A DNA stretch of 64,000 nt, from contig JAHBVO010000005.1 in assembly GCA_019637435.1 (NCBI GenBank), positions 372,001-436,000 of the forward strand. Reading direction: 5' to 3'. Shown piece by piece: positions 1 through 8,368 of the stretch (position 1 is its first letter; the number at the start of each line of letters is the position of its first letter). The notes below the pieces were generated by a model. It saw only the letters and a program-made list of their open reading frames with translations. It had not been told where the DNA came from and ran no database searches. Position numbers and translations under genes: made by a program. This DNA comes from Candidatus Obscuribacterales bacterium (GTDB lineage: Bacteria; Cyanobacteriota; Vampirovibrionia; Obscuribacterales; Obscuribacteraceae).

Positions 1-302
1 GTTCTTCTCTGGAAACAAAAGCCACCGAGCACTCAAACCTCGCCGGACATGACCGTTTTCATCAAACTACATTAGACAACTCAATCACCCGACGCAAAAA
101 CTCTTCGATCGCAATTGTGATTTCATCATTTTTGCGGTCGTTCAGCAGCGCGCTTTGACCCGGTTAAACTCCTGATCACAGAAAGGGCGGTCATCGATGG
201 ACTTTTATGTGAATGTTATGTTTCGCAGGCAGAATCTAAATCACCAGCCACTAGCGAGCCACGAAGCGCTCCAGCTCACTATTTTTAACCGGAGATACAA
301 AA
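1..302. other. Intergenic region at window start
   Basis: No convincing gene, RNA or repeat is visible here. The last bases hold a Shine-Dalgarno-like GGAG at about 292-295 for the gene starting at 303. The upstream neighbour lies outside the window. Confidence 0.5.
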
Positions 303-1403
303 ATGGGACAACAAGCAAACCACGAATCGATTGGCGACATCGCCCGCGACCCGCTCAAAGGCGGAGCTGATGGAGCTTATAAACAGTTACGCGCAGAAGT
401 AATCGGCACCGACCCTTACGACACCGTCGCAGCGCACAATCGAATGTCGGAAGCTACTCAAGATATGGTAGACCAGGGCGTTCTCCCACAAGTATCGGCA
501 GCATGGCTGAAGAACGAATTCTCGAGAATCGACACAAGCGGAAATGGACTTATCGAACGCGACGAAATTAAGGCCGCGAAAGAGCAAAGCACAAGATTCG
601 GTGAGTTTGACGGAACTTTCGCCAACGAATTCGATAACAACCTTTTCGATAGACTAGCATCATTGGATGAGCGAATCGGCGAAGTGAACATCTCAAAAGG
701 GGATTTGAACCGCTTCTTGCGCCGCGATGACCGTGCTCATCGCAGAGAGAACAGACAAGAAGATGCACGAGATGAACTCGCACCTCTTTATCAAGGAGCA
801 GACCCGGCGATCAATTATTTGAACACGGACGGCAATCGAAGAGTCAGCAGATCCGAGATGAAAGCCTTCATGCGCGACTATGAGAAGTTTCATGGAAGCG
901 GTCCTTACACCGAAGAAAATGCAAAACTCGTAGATGACATGCTACACGGTCGCGTCCTCTCGATTCATCACGGCGGTGCAGGCGGTTTTTCCGCAAGACA
1001 CACGGCGAAGGCTATGGGACTGGATTCGGCGCACGGTAGAAAGCATAAAGATTTCTCGCTGGTAGTCGAGGACTACGACAAGGAGCGACCAACCAGATAC
1101 GGTCAGGCAGACCCGACTTCACCAGGCGAGGGCGAACGGAACGATTCTGCTGTGGAGACCAAACCGACTGCAGCGCCGGAAGTTTGCCCGGAGCCAGTGG
1201 AGAGCTATAAGGTCAAGAAGGGTGATTGCGTCTGGAACATCGCAAAAGATCACATGACGTCGGACGAGCACCGTCCAAGAAATCGTGAAGTGCACAGATA
1301 CGTGAAACAGATCTCCCGCGTCAATGATCTGGATAAAAACGGCAGATCTCCGGACCTCATCTATCCAGGTGAGAGCCTGCTGATTCCGCCTCTAGACAGA
1401 TAA
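303..1403 (+). CDS. EF-hand and LysM domain protein
   Basis: A 366-aa protein. A canonical EF-hand calcium loop is visible near residues 76-87 (DTSGNGLIERDE). A weaker loop lies near residues 178-189 (NTDGNRRVSRSE), with Arg in place of the usual Gly at loop position 6. The last 70 residues form a LysM-like module, from YKVKKGDCVWNIAKDH to IYPGESLLIPP, a fold that normally binds peptidoglycan or other N-acetylglucosamine polymers. There is no N-terminal signal peptide, so export by a classical route is not evident. A GGAG sits 7 bases before the ATG. The gene stands alone and ends at a strong hairpin shared with the convergent SagB-like gene. A calcium-responsive cell-wall-associated role is inferred only from the domain pair. 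Confidence 0.75.
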   Translation: MGQQANHESIGDIARDPLKGGADGAYKQLRAEVIGTDPYDTVAAHNRMSEATQDMVDQGVLPQVSAAWLKNEFSRIDTSGNGLIERDEIKAAKEQSTRFGEFDGTFANEFDNNLFDRLASLDERIGEVNISKGDLNRFLRRDDRAHRRENRQEDARDELAPLYQGADPAINYLNTDGNRRVSRSEMKAFMRDYEKFHGSGPYTEENAKLVDDMLHGRVLSIHHGGAGGFSARHTAKAMGLDSAHGRKHKDFSLVVEDYDKERPTRYGQADPTSPGEGERNDSAVETKPTAAPEVCPEPVESYKVKKGDCVWNIAKDHMTSDEHRPRNREVHRYVKQISRVNDLDKNGRSPDLIYPGESLLIPPLDR

Positions 1404-1463
1404 GCATTACATCAACCAGAGCAGGAGCAGGAGCATGAGCACCGCGCATGGTGGCGAAGAGAA

Positions 1464-1500
1464 AGCCCAGTATCGGAAACGAGCTGGGCTGTCTCTTTAG
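1464..1500 (+). terminator. Rho-independent terminator between convergent genes
   Basis: Arms AGCCCAG (1464-1470) and CTGGGCT (1484-1490) enclose an inner TCG/CGA pair closed by a GAAA tetraloop, followed by GTCTCTTT. It lies between two converging genes and overlaps the stop codon of the minus-strand gene, so it may serve both. Confidence 0.65.
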
Positions 1501-3287
1501 AATTCCGGAGTCGAAAACCCATAAGAAGGCAGCGTGGTTAAACGCGAGTCGTGAACAGCTTTTCCAAAGGTGAAGTTGTATATCACTTCTTTTCCATCAT
1601 CAAGAGCTAGATATTTGTTTATGTCATCATCCACAAAGCAGCCAATGCCTGTGGCATCATGACCGAGGGCGCAAGCAGTCAAATAGAGCATTTGACCTAT
1701 GTATCCGGCCTCATAATGCGCAAATCGGTAGCCGCGGTCACCGTACAGACGGTAGCCTTCCTGGAAATCTGCAATCATCGAAACAGAAAATGCGCCGTCA
1801 CAAGCTATATCCTGGAAGCAACTGGTTTCCTTCGCTCCCTCCCTCTGATCGCGCAAGAGGAGGGGAACGAGGGTGTTTTCAAACCGATCGAAATAGTAGA
1901 GACCTGATGTGAGCCCATCCACTCGATGAACGTACAGGTACAAATGAACAAGATGCTCGCGAGCAGAACGAGACCAGTGACCATCGGTTAAAACATCAAC
2001 ACCCTGAAAGTCGGCAGGGAAGCCCATTGTAGAGGTACGAAGGATGTAAGTCAGGTGCTCCAACGACATGCCGGTTCTACCATCCATGTCGACAGCAGAC
2101 CGTCTCTTACGAATAGTTTGGTGAACTGACTTGTGCTGGCAGCTCTTGCTTGCGTTCTCAAAATCGAACTGCAGGTCTATTACGTCGCCGGCAGCCTGGA
2201 TAGGACCAGGTTTTGGTGCCGACTTCGCTGATACTCCGGTAAAGAAGTCTTTCTGATTGCGACGAACGTCACGGCACGAATCTAAATCATATTTTGTCGC
2301 CTGGTAGACTCTCGAGATCTGAGGATAGTCGATAATTTGAGACGATAACTGATTCTGTTTTCCGATAAACGGGCCCGGAGCAGGAAGTGTTGCGTTCTTG
2401 GTTCCACCCGGTTCACCAAGTTGCACCGCCCCGGCATCGAAAGAATCCAGCGAAAGTACAGAGTCGTGCGGATCAAACAAATTAGTAGAACCAGGAGACA
2501 GAAGGACCAGAGCAAGCGGCTTCTCATTTGCCTGGTTTAAACCAAGATAGTCTGCAACCTCTTCGTCAGGGAAGATGCCAACGATGCGCATAGACCAACC
2601 CAATGCGGACGCAGACAGAGACAGCGAAGCAAGCGCATGTCCCATATCATGCTGGCAGTAGCGGAATGCTCGCTCCCTGTATTTCCAGGCCTCTCGGAAA
2701 AATATAGAGGAGAGACATAGCACTACAGGAGGTGCCTCGCTCTGAATACCGAGTCTCCGTAATAACGGAGTGACGGCATCACCGCGCACGCGCTGCTCGA
2801 GCTTATGTTCACTGACTTTATAGTGATACGCACCGGCGCCGAGAACACCGGAATCACGACTGATGAGCACATGAGTATCAGTCGGATGAAGATTTCCTGA
2901 TGATGCATTGACGCGAAGCGCCCATCGATTGCTAGTACCGACAACCTGTTTCCACGCACTTATCGCCACGCCATAAAAGAGAAGGTTGGAGATGAACTTG
3001 AGAAGATCATCCGTTTCCGACTTCGCATCATCTTTATTGATAAAACCTGTTCGAGCGTTTTCAACATGTGAAACTGCCGCCTGAAAAAGATCATCGCTGG
3101 AAACTGAGAATTCATGCGGCAGATCAACGATCGGCGCGCCGTCGAAACAAAGAAACGGATCGGGCTGACTGGCCCAGTCAAGTCTATGACCGTAAGAATA
3201 CAATTTCTGAATCGTATGCTTGGTGGCGTGATGGTATTCGTAAAACGGTGATTGTTTCAAATCCGTTTCTGTGCGGCTGAATGGCAT
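1497..3287 (-). CDS. SagB-type tandem nitroreductase (FMN oxidoreductase)
   Basis: A 596-aa protein with two tandem nitroreductase-fold domains, the architecture of SagB/ThcOx-type FMN dehydrogenases. Domain one contains RVNASSGNLHPTDTHVLI (about residues 125-142), the typical FMN-binding segment. Domain two starts with a KRRSAVDMDGRTGMSLE segment near residue 392, matching the R-RRS start of the fold. In azole-modified peptide pathways SagB oxidises azolines, but no YcaO cyclodehydratase or precursor peptide is nearby, so it may act on something else. Many bacteria carry such orphan copies. Transcription is toward the EF-hand gene. The start is the first ATG of the frame; an AAGGGA lies a rather long 13 bases upstream. 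Confidence 0.8.
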   Translation of the reverse strand: MPFSRTETDLKQSPFYEYHHATKHTIQKLYSYGHRLDWASQPDPFLCFDGAPIVDLPHEFSVSSDDLFQAAVSHVENARTGFINKDDAKSETDDLLKFISNLLFYGVAISAWKQVVGTSNRWALRVNASSGNLHPTDTHVLISRDSGVLGAGAYHYKVSEHKLEQRVRGDAVTPLLRRLGIQSEAPPVVLCLSSIFFREAWKYRERAFRYCQHDMGHALASLSLSASALGWSMRIVGIFPDEEVADYLGLNQANEKPLALVLLSPGSTNLFDPHDSVLSLDSFDAGAVQLGEPGGTKNATLPAPGPFIGKQNQLSSQIIDYPQISRVYQATKYDLDSCRDVRRNQKDFFTGVSAKSAPKPGPIQAAGDVIDLQFDFENASKSCQHKSVHQTIRKRRSAVDMDGRTGMSLEHLTYILRTSTMGFPADFQGVDVLTDGHWSRSAREHLVHLYLYVHRVDGLTSGLYYFDRFENTLVPLLLRDQREGAKETSCFQDIACDGAFSVSMIADFQEGYRLYGDRGYRFAHYEAGYIGQMLYLTACALGHDATGIGCFVDDDINKYLALDDGKEVIYNFTFGKAVHDSRLTTLPSYGFSTPEF

Positions 3288-3669
3288 GAGCAGAGCGTTT
3301 CCCTTGATTCAGTCGCCGGCGTTTGAAAATCTCCAGCGAGCGACCGTTTTTCCAATCTTTATCCGACCAGTATATATACGATCGGAAATTAGATGCTGCT
3401 TCAGCGACAGACCAGCCGACGTTGCCAACAAAAATTCATAGATGCAGTCGCATACAAGGGCTGGAGCCAGAAGTCATCGCTCGAAACCTTTGTTGTCATG
3501 AGATTTTTGAGATTGCGTTGGGTTTTCAACAGACGAAACTCAGGAAAAACCCTATGGTCTCCTGAAAAACCGGCAAACTATGCTGAGGTATACCAGCCGC
3601 TGGTTTTTCCCGCGTGTAGCCCGAGAAAGATTAACCATCGCCAGCGGTTGCTTACAAAGACGTTAGAGG
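3288..3669. other. Gap with no confident gene, ahead of a plus-strand terminator
   Basis: Between the SagB-like gene and the cyclase there are about 460 bases without a convincing coding sequence. Two short plus-strand frames (3323-3565, 3393-3716) show no recognisable domain and no good ribosome site. The presence of a good plus-strand terminator at 3670-3700 suggests that a plus-strand transcript, perhaps a small RNA, ends here. Confidence 0.35.
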
Positions 3670-3700
3670 GAGGGAAGAGTGACCTTCCCTCGTCTTTTTT
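3670..3700 (+). terminator. Rho-independent terminator, plus strand
   Basis: Perfect 8-bp arms GAGGGAAG (3670-3677) and CTTCCCTC (3684-3691) with loop AGTGAC are followed by GTCTTTTTT. The T-run is on the plus strand only, yet both neighbouring genes are on the minus strand. Confidence 0.7.
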
Positions 3701-3749
3701 GGAGAGTTCTTTCTGAGACGATAGAAAGCTACGAACGTTCCCTCCAGGT

Positions 3750-4544
3750 TCAGTCTTCGAGGAATGCCACCACTCTCGCCGGCGCCGCGCTAGCACCAAC
3801 CAGTTTTATCGGGAAAAACGCGACTTTGAACCCGGAAGATGGAACGCTGTCCAAGTTGACCAACTGCTGAACGACGAAGAACTCCTTATCGCGATGCGCG
3901 AAGTGTGCATCCCAGATAAACTTCTTGTCTCTGGTTTTCTGATACTCAGCAATCATGACGTGAAAGGGACGGTCCCAACCCAGGGCGTCGGTGCCCCCGA
4001 CCTTCGCGCCTTTATCAGCCAGCCACTGAGCCGATTCCCTTGTCATTCCCGGATAGTTGTAGCGCGCCGGATCGTTAATCGCGAACTTGTCGTGATCGGT
4101 TCGTATCAAAACCGCCTCACCGCCGGTGATATCACACCCAATCTTGTCCAGGGCCGACTCCAAATCGGATACTGTAATTCCGCTGCCGGAGCCTCTTTTG
4201 TGTGTCATGTCCAGCACAATGGCAGGCAGATACAGATCGTGCAAATCGATTTCGTCGACGGCTTTGGCTCTCTCTCCGCCGCAAGTGCTGCCGTAGTGCA
4301 AGGGAGCATCCACATGTGTTCCCATATGGCTGGACATTTTTAGATTGTCCTCGCCCCAGCCTTCGCCTTCCGGCAAGTCTTCTTTGCTGCAACCGAAAAT
4401 CTCCATCATGATTTCGGCGCCTTTCTGGTTGTCTATATATTCGATTTCTGGAGATATTATTCTGAAGAGTGGCTTGATAATATCTGGAAAACTAGCCTCA
4501 TCCAGCGGCTTGAGAGCCCGCGTCAGGTCTACCAGTCGTGTCAT
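3750..4544 (-). CDS. Cyclase family protein (kynurenine formamidase-like hydrolase)
   Basis: A 264-aa member of the cyclase/metal-dependent hydrolase family. The signature SSHMGTHVDAPLHYG (about residues 70-84) is the HxGTHxDxPxH metal-binding motif of bacterial kynurenine formamidases and related amidohydrolases. The segment SPEIEYIDNQKGAEIM near residue 30 fits the N-terminus of the wider subfamily. A CGGAG lies 9 bases before the ATG at 4544, supporting the start. The protein has no signal peptide. The substrate cannot be read from the sequence: kynurenine pathway genes are not adjacent, so a generic amide or lactone hydrolase is the safe call. Confidence 0.8.
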   Translation of the reverse strand: MTRLVDLTRALKPLDEASFPDIIKPLFRIISPEIEYIDNQKGAEIMMEIFGCSKEDLPEGEGWGEDNLKMSSHMGTHVDAPLHYGSTCGGERAKAVDEIDLHDLYLPAIVLDMTHKRGSGSGITVSDLESALDKIGCDITGGEAVLIRTDHDKFAINDPARYNYPGMTRESAQWLADKGAKVGGTDALGWDRPFHVMIAEYQKTRDKKFIWDAHFAHRDKEFFVVQQLVNLDSVPSSGFKVAFFPIKLVGASAAPARVVAFLED

Positions 4545-4636
4545 ATGTGGCTTCTCCGGTTTTATATGCTATGGACAATTTAGCCAATTCGGGTCATTTT
4601 AGATAGAGAACAGGTCTTCGTGATCACTGGAGTGTC

Positions 4637-5182
4637 ATGTTTCCAAAGTTCTTCACATTGGAGGAAGCGAGGGCAGCATTGCCCGTCATCAAGGAATTTC
4701 TCCTTGCTGCCAATAGCGAGCTGGAAATACTCGCCGAGGACCTCATAGAAGCTAACGAGCGATTCGACCGCATAGAGAAGCGCCTGACCCACGCAAATAT
4801 CATCGGCGTGGCAACCAGGGATAGCACCCTCGACTGGTCGAAAGCCGACGAGCTTTTCGAACGAGAAGTCAAACGCAGCGGTGCCTTGCATCACACTCCA
4901 CACGAGGAAGATGAAGAGCGCTTCTCAGAAGCGGCCCATTCGCTTGCCGATTTGCAAAACAATTATTTGATCAGGTTGAATTACTGGCTCGACAAGATCA
5001 ACGAGCAGGGCGTTGTTCTGCGCGATTTGAGAACCGGCTTGCTCGATTTTCCAGCCAGAGAAGGCTCGCTCGAATACTTTCTTTGCTGGCGACTCAGTGA
5101 CTCGGATATAACCACCTGGCACCCGGTCAATGAAGGCTTTGCCGGACGGAAACCTTTGTCAGTCCTTATCGAATACACTTAA
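4637..5182 (+). CDS. DUF2203 family protein
   Basis: A 181-aa soluble acidic protein. It begins with FFTLEEARAALPVIKEFL and ends with VVLRDLRTGLLDFPAR, EYFLCWRLSD and ITTWHPVNEGFAGRKPL, the conserved blocks of the DUF2203 family. The first two thirds are mostly helical, with a likely coiled coil at residues 15-60. Members are widespread in Bacteria and their function is unknown. GGAG precedes the ATG. The gene is divergent from the cyclase and convergent with the respiratory operon, with only one base between its stop and that of the IPT/TIG gene. Confidence 0.8.
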   Translation: MFPKFFTLEEARAALPVIKEFLLAANSELEILAEDLIEANERFDRIEKRLTHANIIGVATRDSTLDWSKADELFEREVKRSGALHHTPHEEDEERFSEAAHSLADLQNNYLIRLNYWLDKINEQGVVLRDLRTGLLDFPAREGSLEYFLCWRLSDSDITTWHPVNEGFAGRKPLSVLIEYT

Positions 5183-5183
5183 A

Positions 5184-5930
5184 CTAACGAGAGTCCGGCA
5201 CCGGCGCTGCCTCAATCGGTTTTTCGATTGATATCGCATATGGTGCACTACGGACATTGTTTGTAGTTACAACGACTTCAGCTTCGCCATTGCCGATGTG
5301 ATCGGGAACTTTGACGGTGAGAGAATTGCGAGACGCATACAGCAATTCGGCGTCCCTTCCGCCGATTGAAACGTGATTCTCGGACGGGTCGAGACTGAAA
5401 CCTTTTCCTGAAAGCGTAAGGCGTCCACCTGCACGCGCAGTGGTGGGATTAATACCGGCGAATTCCGGTGTTAGCGGGCCTTGCAGCACCCAGCTCATGA
5501 CGGCACCTTTGGGAGCTGTCCCCTCGAGTATCAAAGTGTTTATGCCCTGGAATACCTTACCGGACAAATCGACATTCACCGTATGGCGCTCAATATAACT
5601 CTCGTCGAAAACCAGATCAGCAGTAGGCTCTTCAGCGCCTTTGAGATTGGAGACATTCATGTCACCGCCGATTAAAACTCGAATCCAGTTGAAACCGGCA
5701 GTTCCGCCGACGCCGTTGTGGATAATCAGCGTCAGAGGTTTCATAAAATCTGCTGCATCGAGTTTGAACTGACCGAAAAACCGCTGCATATGCTTCGAAT
5801 TCGCGACAAACGGACCTGCAGTTGCCACTTCTTCTATCGCAGTAGTGGAGACCTGAGCGAAAGCTGGCGCTGGTGCAAAGCCTGAGGCAAACGCCAAGAT
5901 GAAAGCAATCAGTCGACGTTTCATTGTCAT
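5184..5930 (-). CDS. Secreted IPT/TIG-domain protein at the end of the respiratory operon
   Basis: A 248-aa protein with a clear signal peptide (KRRLIAFILAFASGFAPAPA, cleavage near AFA-QV). The C-terminal half is an IPT/TIG immunoglobulin-like domain: PLTPEFAGINPTTARAGGRL and LSGKGFSLDPSENHVSIGG are typical of its first strands and GxGF turn. The middle part is probably another beta sandwich. It lies 40 bases downstream of the 40-aa membrane peptide on the same strand and may be cotranscribed with the bc/cbb3 genes. A role as a periplasmic accessory factor for the complex is inference from position only. Confidence 0.7.
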   Translation of the reverse strand: MTMKRRLIAFILAFASGFAPAPAFAQVSTTAIEEVATAGPFVANSKHMQRFFGQFKLDAADFMKPLTLIIHNGVGGTAGFNWIRVLIGGDMNVSNLKGAEEPTADLVFDESYIERHTVNVDLSGKVFQGINTLILEGTAPKGAVMSWVLQGPLTPEFAGINPTTARAGGRLTLSGKGFSLDPSENHVSIGGRDAELLYASRNSLTVKVPDHIGNGEAEVVVTTNNVRSAPYAISIEKPIEAAPVPDSR

Positions 5931-5969
5931 TCTCTGTCCAATTTTAGTTTTTGAAACCGCTTGCGATTT

Positions 5970-6092
5970 TTAGAACTCAGCGACGAGTCCGAACATCGCG
6001 ATCAAAATGATGAAGCTGAAGTACAGGAGGAAGAACCACACCCAGCGGTTGATCAATTGAGTTTCGGTTAGTTTTACGTCTTTGCCGGCCAT
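5970..6092 (-). CDS. Small (40-aa) single-span membrane protein in respiratory operon
   Basis: A short frame of 40 codons: it begins MAGKDVKLTETQLINRW, continues with a hydrophobic segment (residues 18-37, VWFFLLYFSFIILIAMFGLV) and ends AEF. The single span with a polar N-terminus resembles the one-helix subunits that stabilise bc, b6f and oxidase complexes. It sits between the MvhD-like gene and the IPT gene in the same direction, with a purine-rich AGAGAGA upstream. I recognise no named family. Its hydrophobic design and placement make it more than a chance frame. Confidence 0.6.
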   Translation of the reverse strand: MAGKDVKLTETQLINRWVWFFLLYFSFIILIAMFGLVAEF

Positions 6093-6134
6093 TTCAATCT
6101 CTCTTTATTTATCCACGCTTGTTCTGTGCAGAAC

Positions 6135-6776
6135 CTAGTCCTTCTTCTCTTCTGCCTTAGATTCTTCGGCTTTCTTTTCTTCTGCGGGCTTGTCACCGGA
6201 AGTGGTGGCAGCATCAACCTTAGCTTCAGCAGCCTTATCGGCATCTGCCGGGGTTGTTTCTGCAGTAGGTTTTGACTCTATAGCAGCCTTCGCATCTTCT
6301 TTCTTATCCTCACTAGGAGCAACGGCTGGTGCAGCCGGCTTGGCGGCGGGCGCCGGTTTAGGTGCAGCTGCCGGAGCAGCGGCGAGAGGTTCCAAACCTT
6401 TGATGTAGGCGACGAACTCTTTTGCTTCAGCTTCAAACTTCCCGCGTTGCAGTCTGGACAGCCAGAGTGCAAGCACACGTCGTCTTTCGACCGTCTTTTT
6501 CAAACCAGGAGTACGTTCACCCAGAAGTCTCTCGCGAATCATGCGATTGCCTTCACGATAGTAGCAGTCACCGATCTGGCAACCTGTGACGATAACTCCG
6601 GAGGCGCCGGCTTTGAAGGCACCTTCGATCATCAGCGGTTGTACCATTCCGGAGCAAGGCAGTTTTACGACTTTCAGACCGTCAACGGTCGTGCAGTTAC
6701 CTGCTTTGTCGCAGATGCCATCAACATCGGCGGCACGCTCGCATAAAAGTGTTATTACTGTCTTCTGATCGGTCAT
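6135..6776 (-). CDS. MvhD-like hydrogenase iron-sulfur (delta) subunit with Ala/Pro/Lys/Glu tail
   Basis: A 213-aa protein. Residues 1-130 match the MvhD/FrhD iron-sulfur domain: LPCSGMVQPLMIEGAF and VTGCQIGDCYYREGN reproduce the CSG...GCxxGDCxYxxGN signature. The first motif, CCxxC-like in methanogen MvhD, is altered here (single Cys in LLCERA, then GIC and NC). MvhD passes electrons between a redox enzyme and heterodisulfide-reductase-type or ferredoxin partners. Here no hydrogenase or HdrA is adjacent; the gene follows a cytochrome b-ferredoxin fusion, so it probably serves as the cytoplasmic electron port of the bc complex. The last 80 residues are a disordered Ala/Pro/Lys/Glu-rich tail unlike the family norm. 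Confidence 0.8.
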   Translation of the reverse strand: MTDQKTVITLLCERAADVDGICDKAGNCTTVDGLKVVKLPCSGMVQPLMIEGAFKAGASGVIVTGCQIGDCYYREGNRMIRERLLGERTPGLKKTVERRRVLALWLSRLQRGKFEAEAKEFVAYIKGLEPLAAAPAAAPKPAPAAKPAAPAVAPSEDKKEDAKAAIESKPTAETTPADADKAAEAKVDAATTSGDKPAEEKKAEESKAEEKKD

Positions 6777-6826
6777 TTCGGTTTACCTTTTGAACTCCGA
6801 ATCGTGGTCACTGTATATGGTGCCGA

Positions 6827-7975
6827 TTAGGCAGATTGGCTGTTAGCCAATTGTTTGATTTTCTCGTTAACATCCGAATCGAGGAGGTTGGGCAAGTCGA
6901 TAGCATCGAATGCGCAAGCGCCGACACAGACGCCGCATCCTGAGCAACGGTAAGGCTTGACCGTCGCCAACAATTTGAAACGAGAGCCTGCCGGAGCGGG
7001 CACCATCTCGATAGCCTGGAACGGGCAATCTTTGAAGCAGAACGAGCAGCCGGTACATTTCGAATCCACGACTTCTGCTGATTCCACCGGCTTCTTATTA
7101 GTGAACGGATAAGGAATCAAGCATAATGCAGCCGTGATCAAGATCATCGAGATCCAGAAGCCTGTCGTACCGAGAGCGCCGAGAACGGCATAAGGCAACA
7201 AGAAGAAGACATCGATGTCCATGCTGGTCGGTTGCGAATTCAAATCTGCAATTTTGGTTGCGGTAATCGGGAAGAAGTAGACAACCGCAAAGATGATGGT
7301 CATCAAAATATAGTTGAGCGCAGGAGGCGGTGTGATGACCGGTCTCGACATACGCACGTAGTGGATCCACAGAGCGAAAAGGAGGGAGAACGAAAGTCCG
7401 ATGTGGATAAACAGGAAGTTCGACAGGGTCAGGTTGGAAATCGTCCGACCGTTGAGGAACCAGTTTCTAAGCGGTTCTCCAATAACCGGAACGACTTCGA
7501 GAGCCGATACGGTCATACGAGTAAGAAGGAGCGAACGCTCGTCCCAGATCAGGTAATAACCGGTTTGACCGATGAAGAGAACCATCAAAAGCAAGACGAT
7601 ACCTGATTCCCACTGAACCCAGCGGTACTGGCGATATCTATCGGTGAACCACACACGAACCATGTGAATCAATATAGCTACAACCATCGCATCGCCGGCG
7701 TATCTGTGAACCGCGCGGATAACCGCACCGAACGGAATATCGTTGGTGATGTAAGCGACCGACGTATACGCGTTAACGAGGTTTTTCGAGAAGTAAGCGT
7801 TATCGATCGTTGGCACGTAGTAGGCAAAAAGAAGCAGCCCACTTAAGAACAGGATATACATGATGAACTGCGGCAAGGCGCCGTGGTAGTACAACGGGTT
7901 GTACTTGCTCGTCGATATCTTGTTGAGTAAATCTTCTGTTACCAGAAAAATTTGGGTCCAGATATTCGTTTTCAT
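6827..7975 (-). CDS. Cytochrome b fused to 2[4Fe-4S] ferredoxin domain
   Basis: A 382-aa membrane protein. Helix B carries H90 and H104 and helix D H191 and H205, giving all four ligands for hemes bL and bH with 13 residues between each pair. Three further hydrophobic segments follow. The region aligning with the Qo-site PEWY motif reads IDVF (residues 254-257), so the motif is lost. Residues 307-317 (CxxCxxCxxxCP) and 344-354 (CxxCxxCxxxC) bind two [4Fe-4S] clusters on what should be the cytoplasmic side. The likely role is quinone chemistry near heme bH coupled to an iron-sulfur path toward the adjacent MvhD-like protein. It is the partner of the 596-aa cytochrome b, which is degenerate in the opposite way. 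Confidence 0.9.
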   Translation of the reverse strand: MKTNIWTQIFLVTEDLLNKISTSKYNPLYYHGALPQFIMYILFLSGLLLFAYYVPTIDNAYFSKNLVNAYTSVAYITNDIPFGAVIRAVHRYAGDAMVVAILIHMVRVWFTDRYRQYRWVQWESGIVLLLMVLFIGQTGYYLIWDERSLLLTRMTVSALEVVPVIGEPLRNWFLNGRTISNLTLSNFLFIHIGLSFSLLFALWIHYVRMSRPVITPPPALNYILMTIIFAVVYFFPITATKIADLNSQPTSMDIDVFFLLPYAVLGALGTTGFWISMILITAALCLIPYPFTNKKPVESAEVVDSKCTGCSFCFKDCPFQAIEMVPAPAGSRFKLLATVKPYRCSGCGVCVGACAFDAIDLPNLLDSDVNEKIKQLANSQSA

Positions 7976-8026
7976 TAGTCCTGTCCTTCGGCTCCCCTCT
8001 TCAATTCACGAAATCAAATTTCAAAA

Positions 8027-8365
8027 CTACTTCTTCTCAGGCAACGTCATCTTCTCTTCGTCGTCAGCGCTGCCGATCGCTGCAATCGCAATCGCAGCAC
8101 CTAAAAGAGCCAAGCCGATTGCCAGGGAGTAAACATATTCGCCTTTTTTACCCTCTGCCTTCTGCGACTCCAGATGCGTTTTGTGTTTGTCGGCCGAGCC
8201 GCCATAAATCTCGCCCAGAGCCTTTCCAACCGGCTCGATGTGCAGGAGTTTAAAAGTGTGAGGCAAATTATCGACATTCATGTCCAACTCTGCCCACGGC
8301 ATCATTGCGCTTGCCCAGAGACAAAGCCCAATCGCCGCTGCCATTAATCCAACTCGAATAGCCAC
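8027..8365 (-). CDS. Small membrane protein of the bc/cbb3 operon
   Basis: A 112-aa protein with a hydrophobic segment at residues 4-24 (signal anchor or span), a polar middle (residues 27-76) and a second span near residues 79-98, then an acidic/basic tail. No family is recognised. It is flanked at 3 bases by the 134-aa membrane protein and at 51 bases by the cytochrome b-ferredoxin gene, all in the same direction, so it is very likely cotranscribed and may be an accessory subunit of the complex. Confidence 0.65.
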   Translation of the reverse strand: MAIRVGLMAAAIGLCLWASAMMPWAELDMNVDNLPHTFKLLHIEPVGKALGEIYGGSADKHKTHLESQKAEGKKGEYVYSLAIGLALLGAAIAIAAIGSADDEEKMTLPEKK

Positions 8366-8368
8366 TTC

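Noticed and set aside
1416..1440. Short GAGCAG-type repetition downstream of the EF-hand/LysM gene
   Set aside because: Only about four imperfect 6-bp units; too short to call a meaningful repeat.
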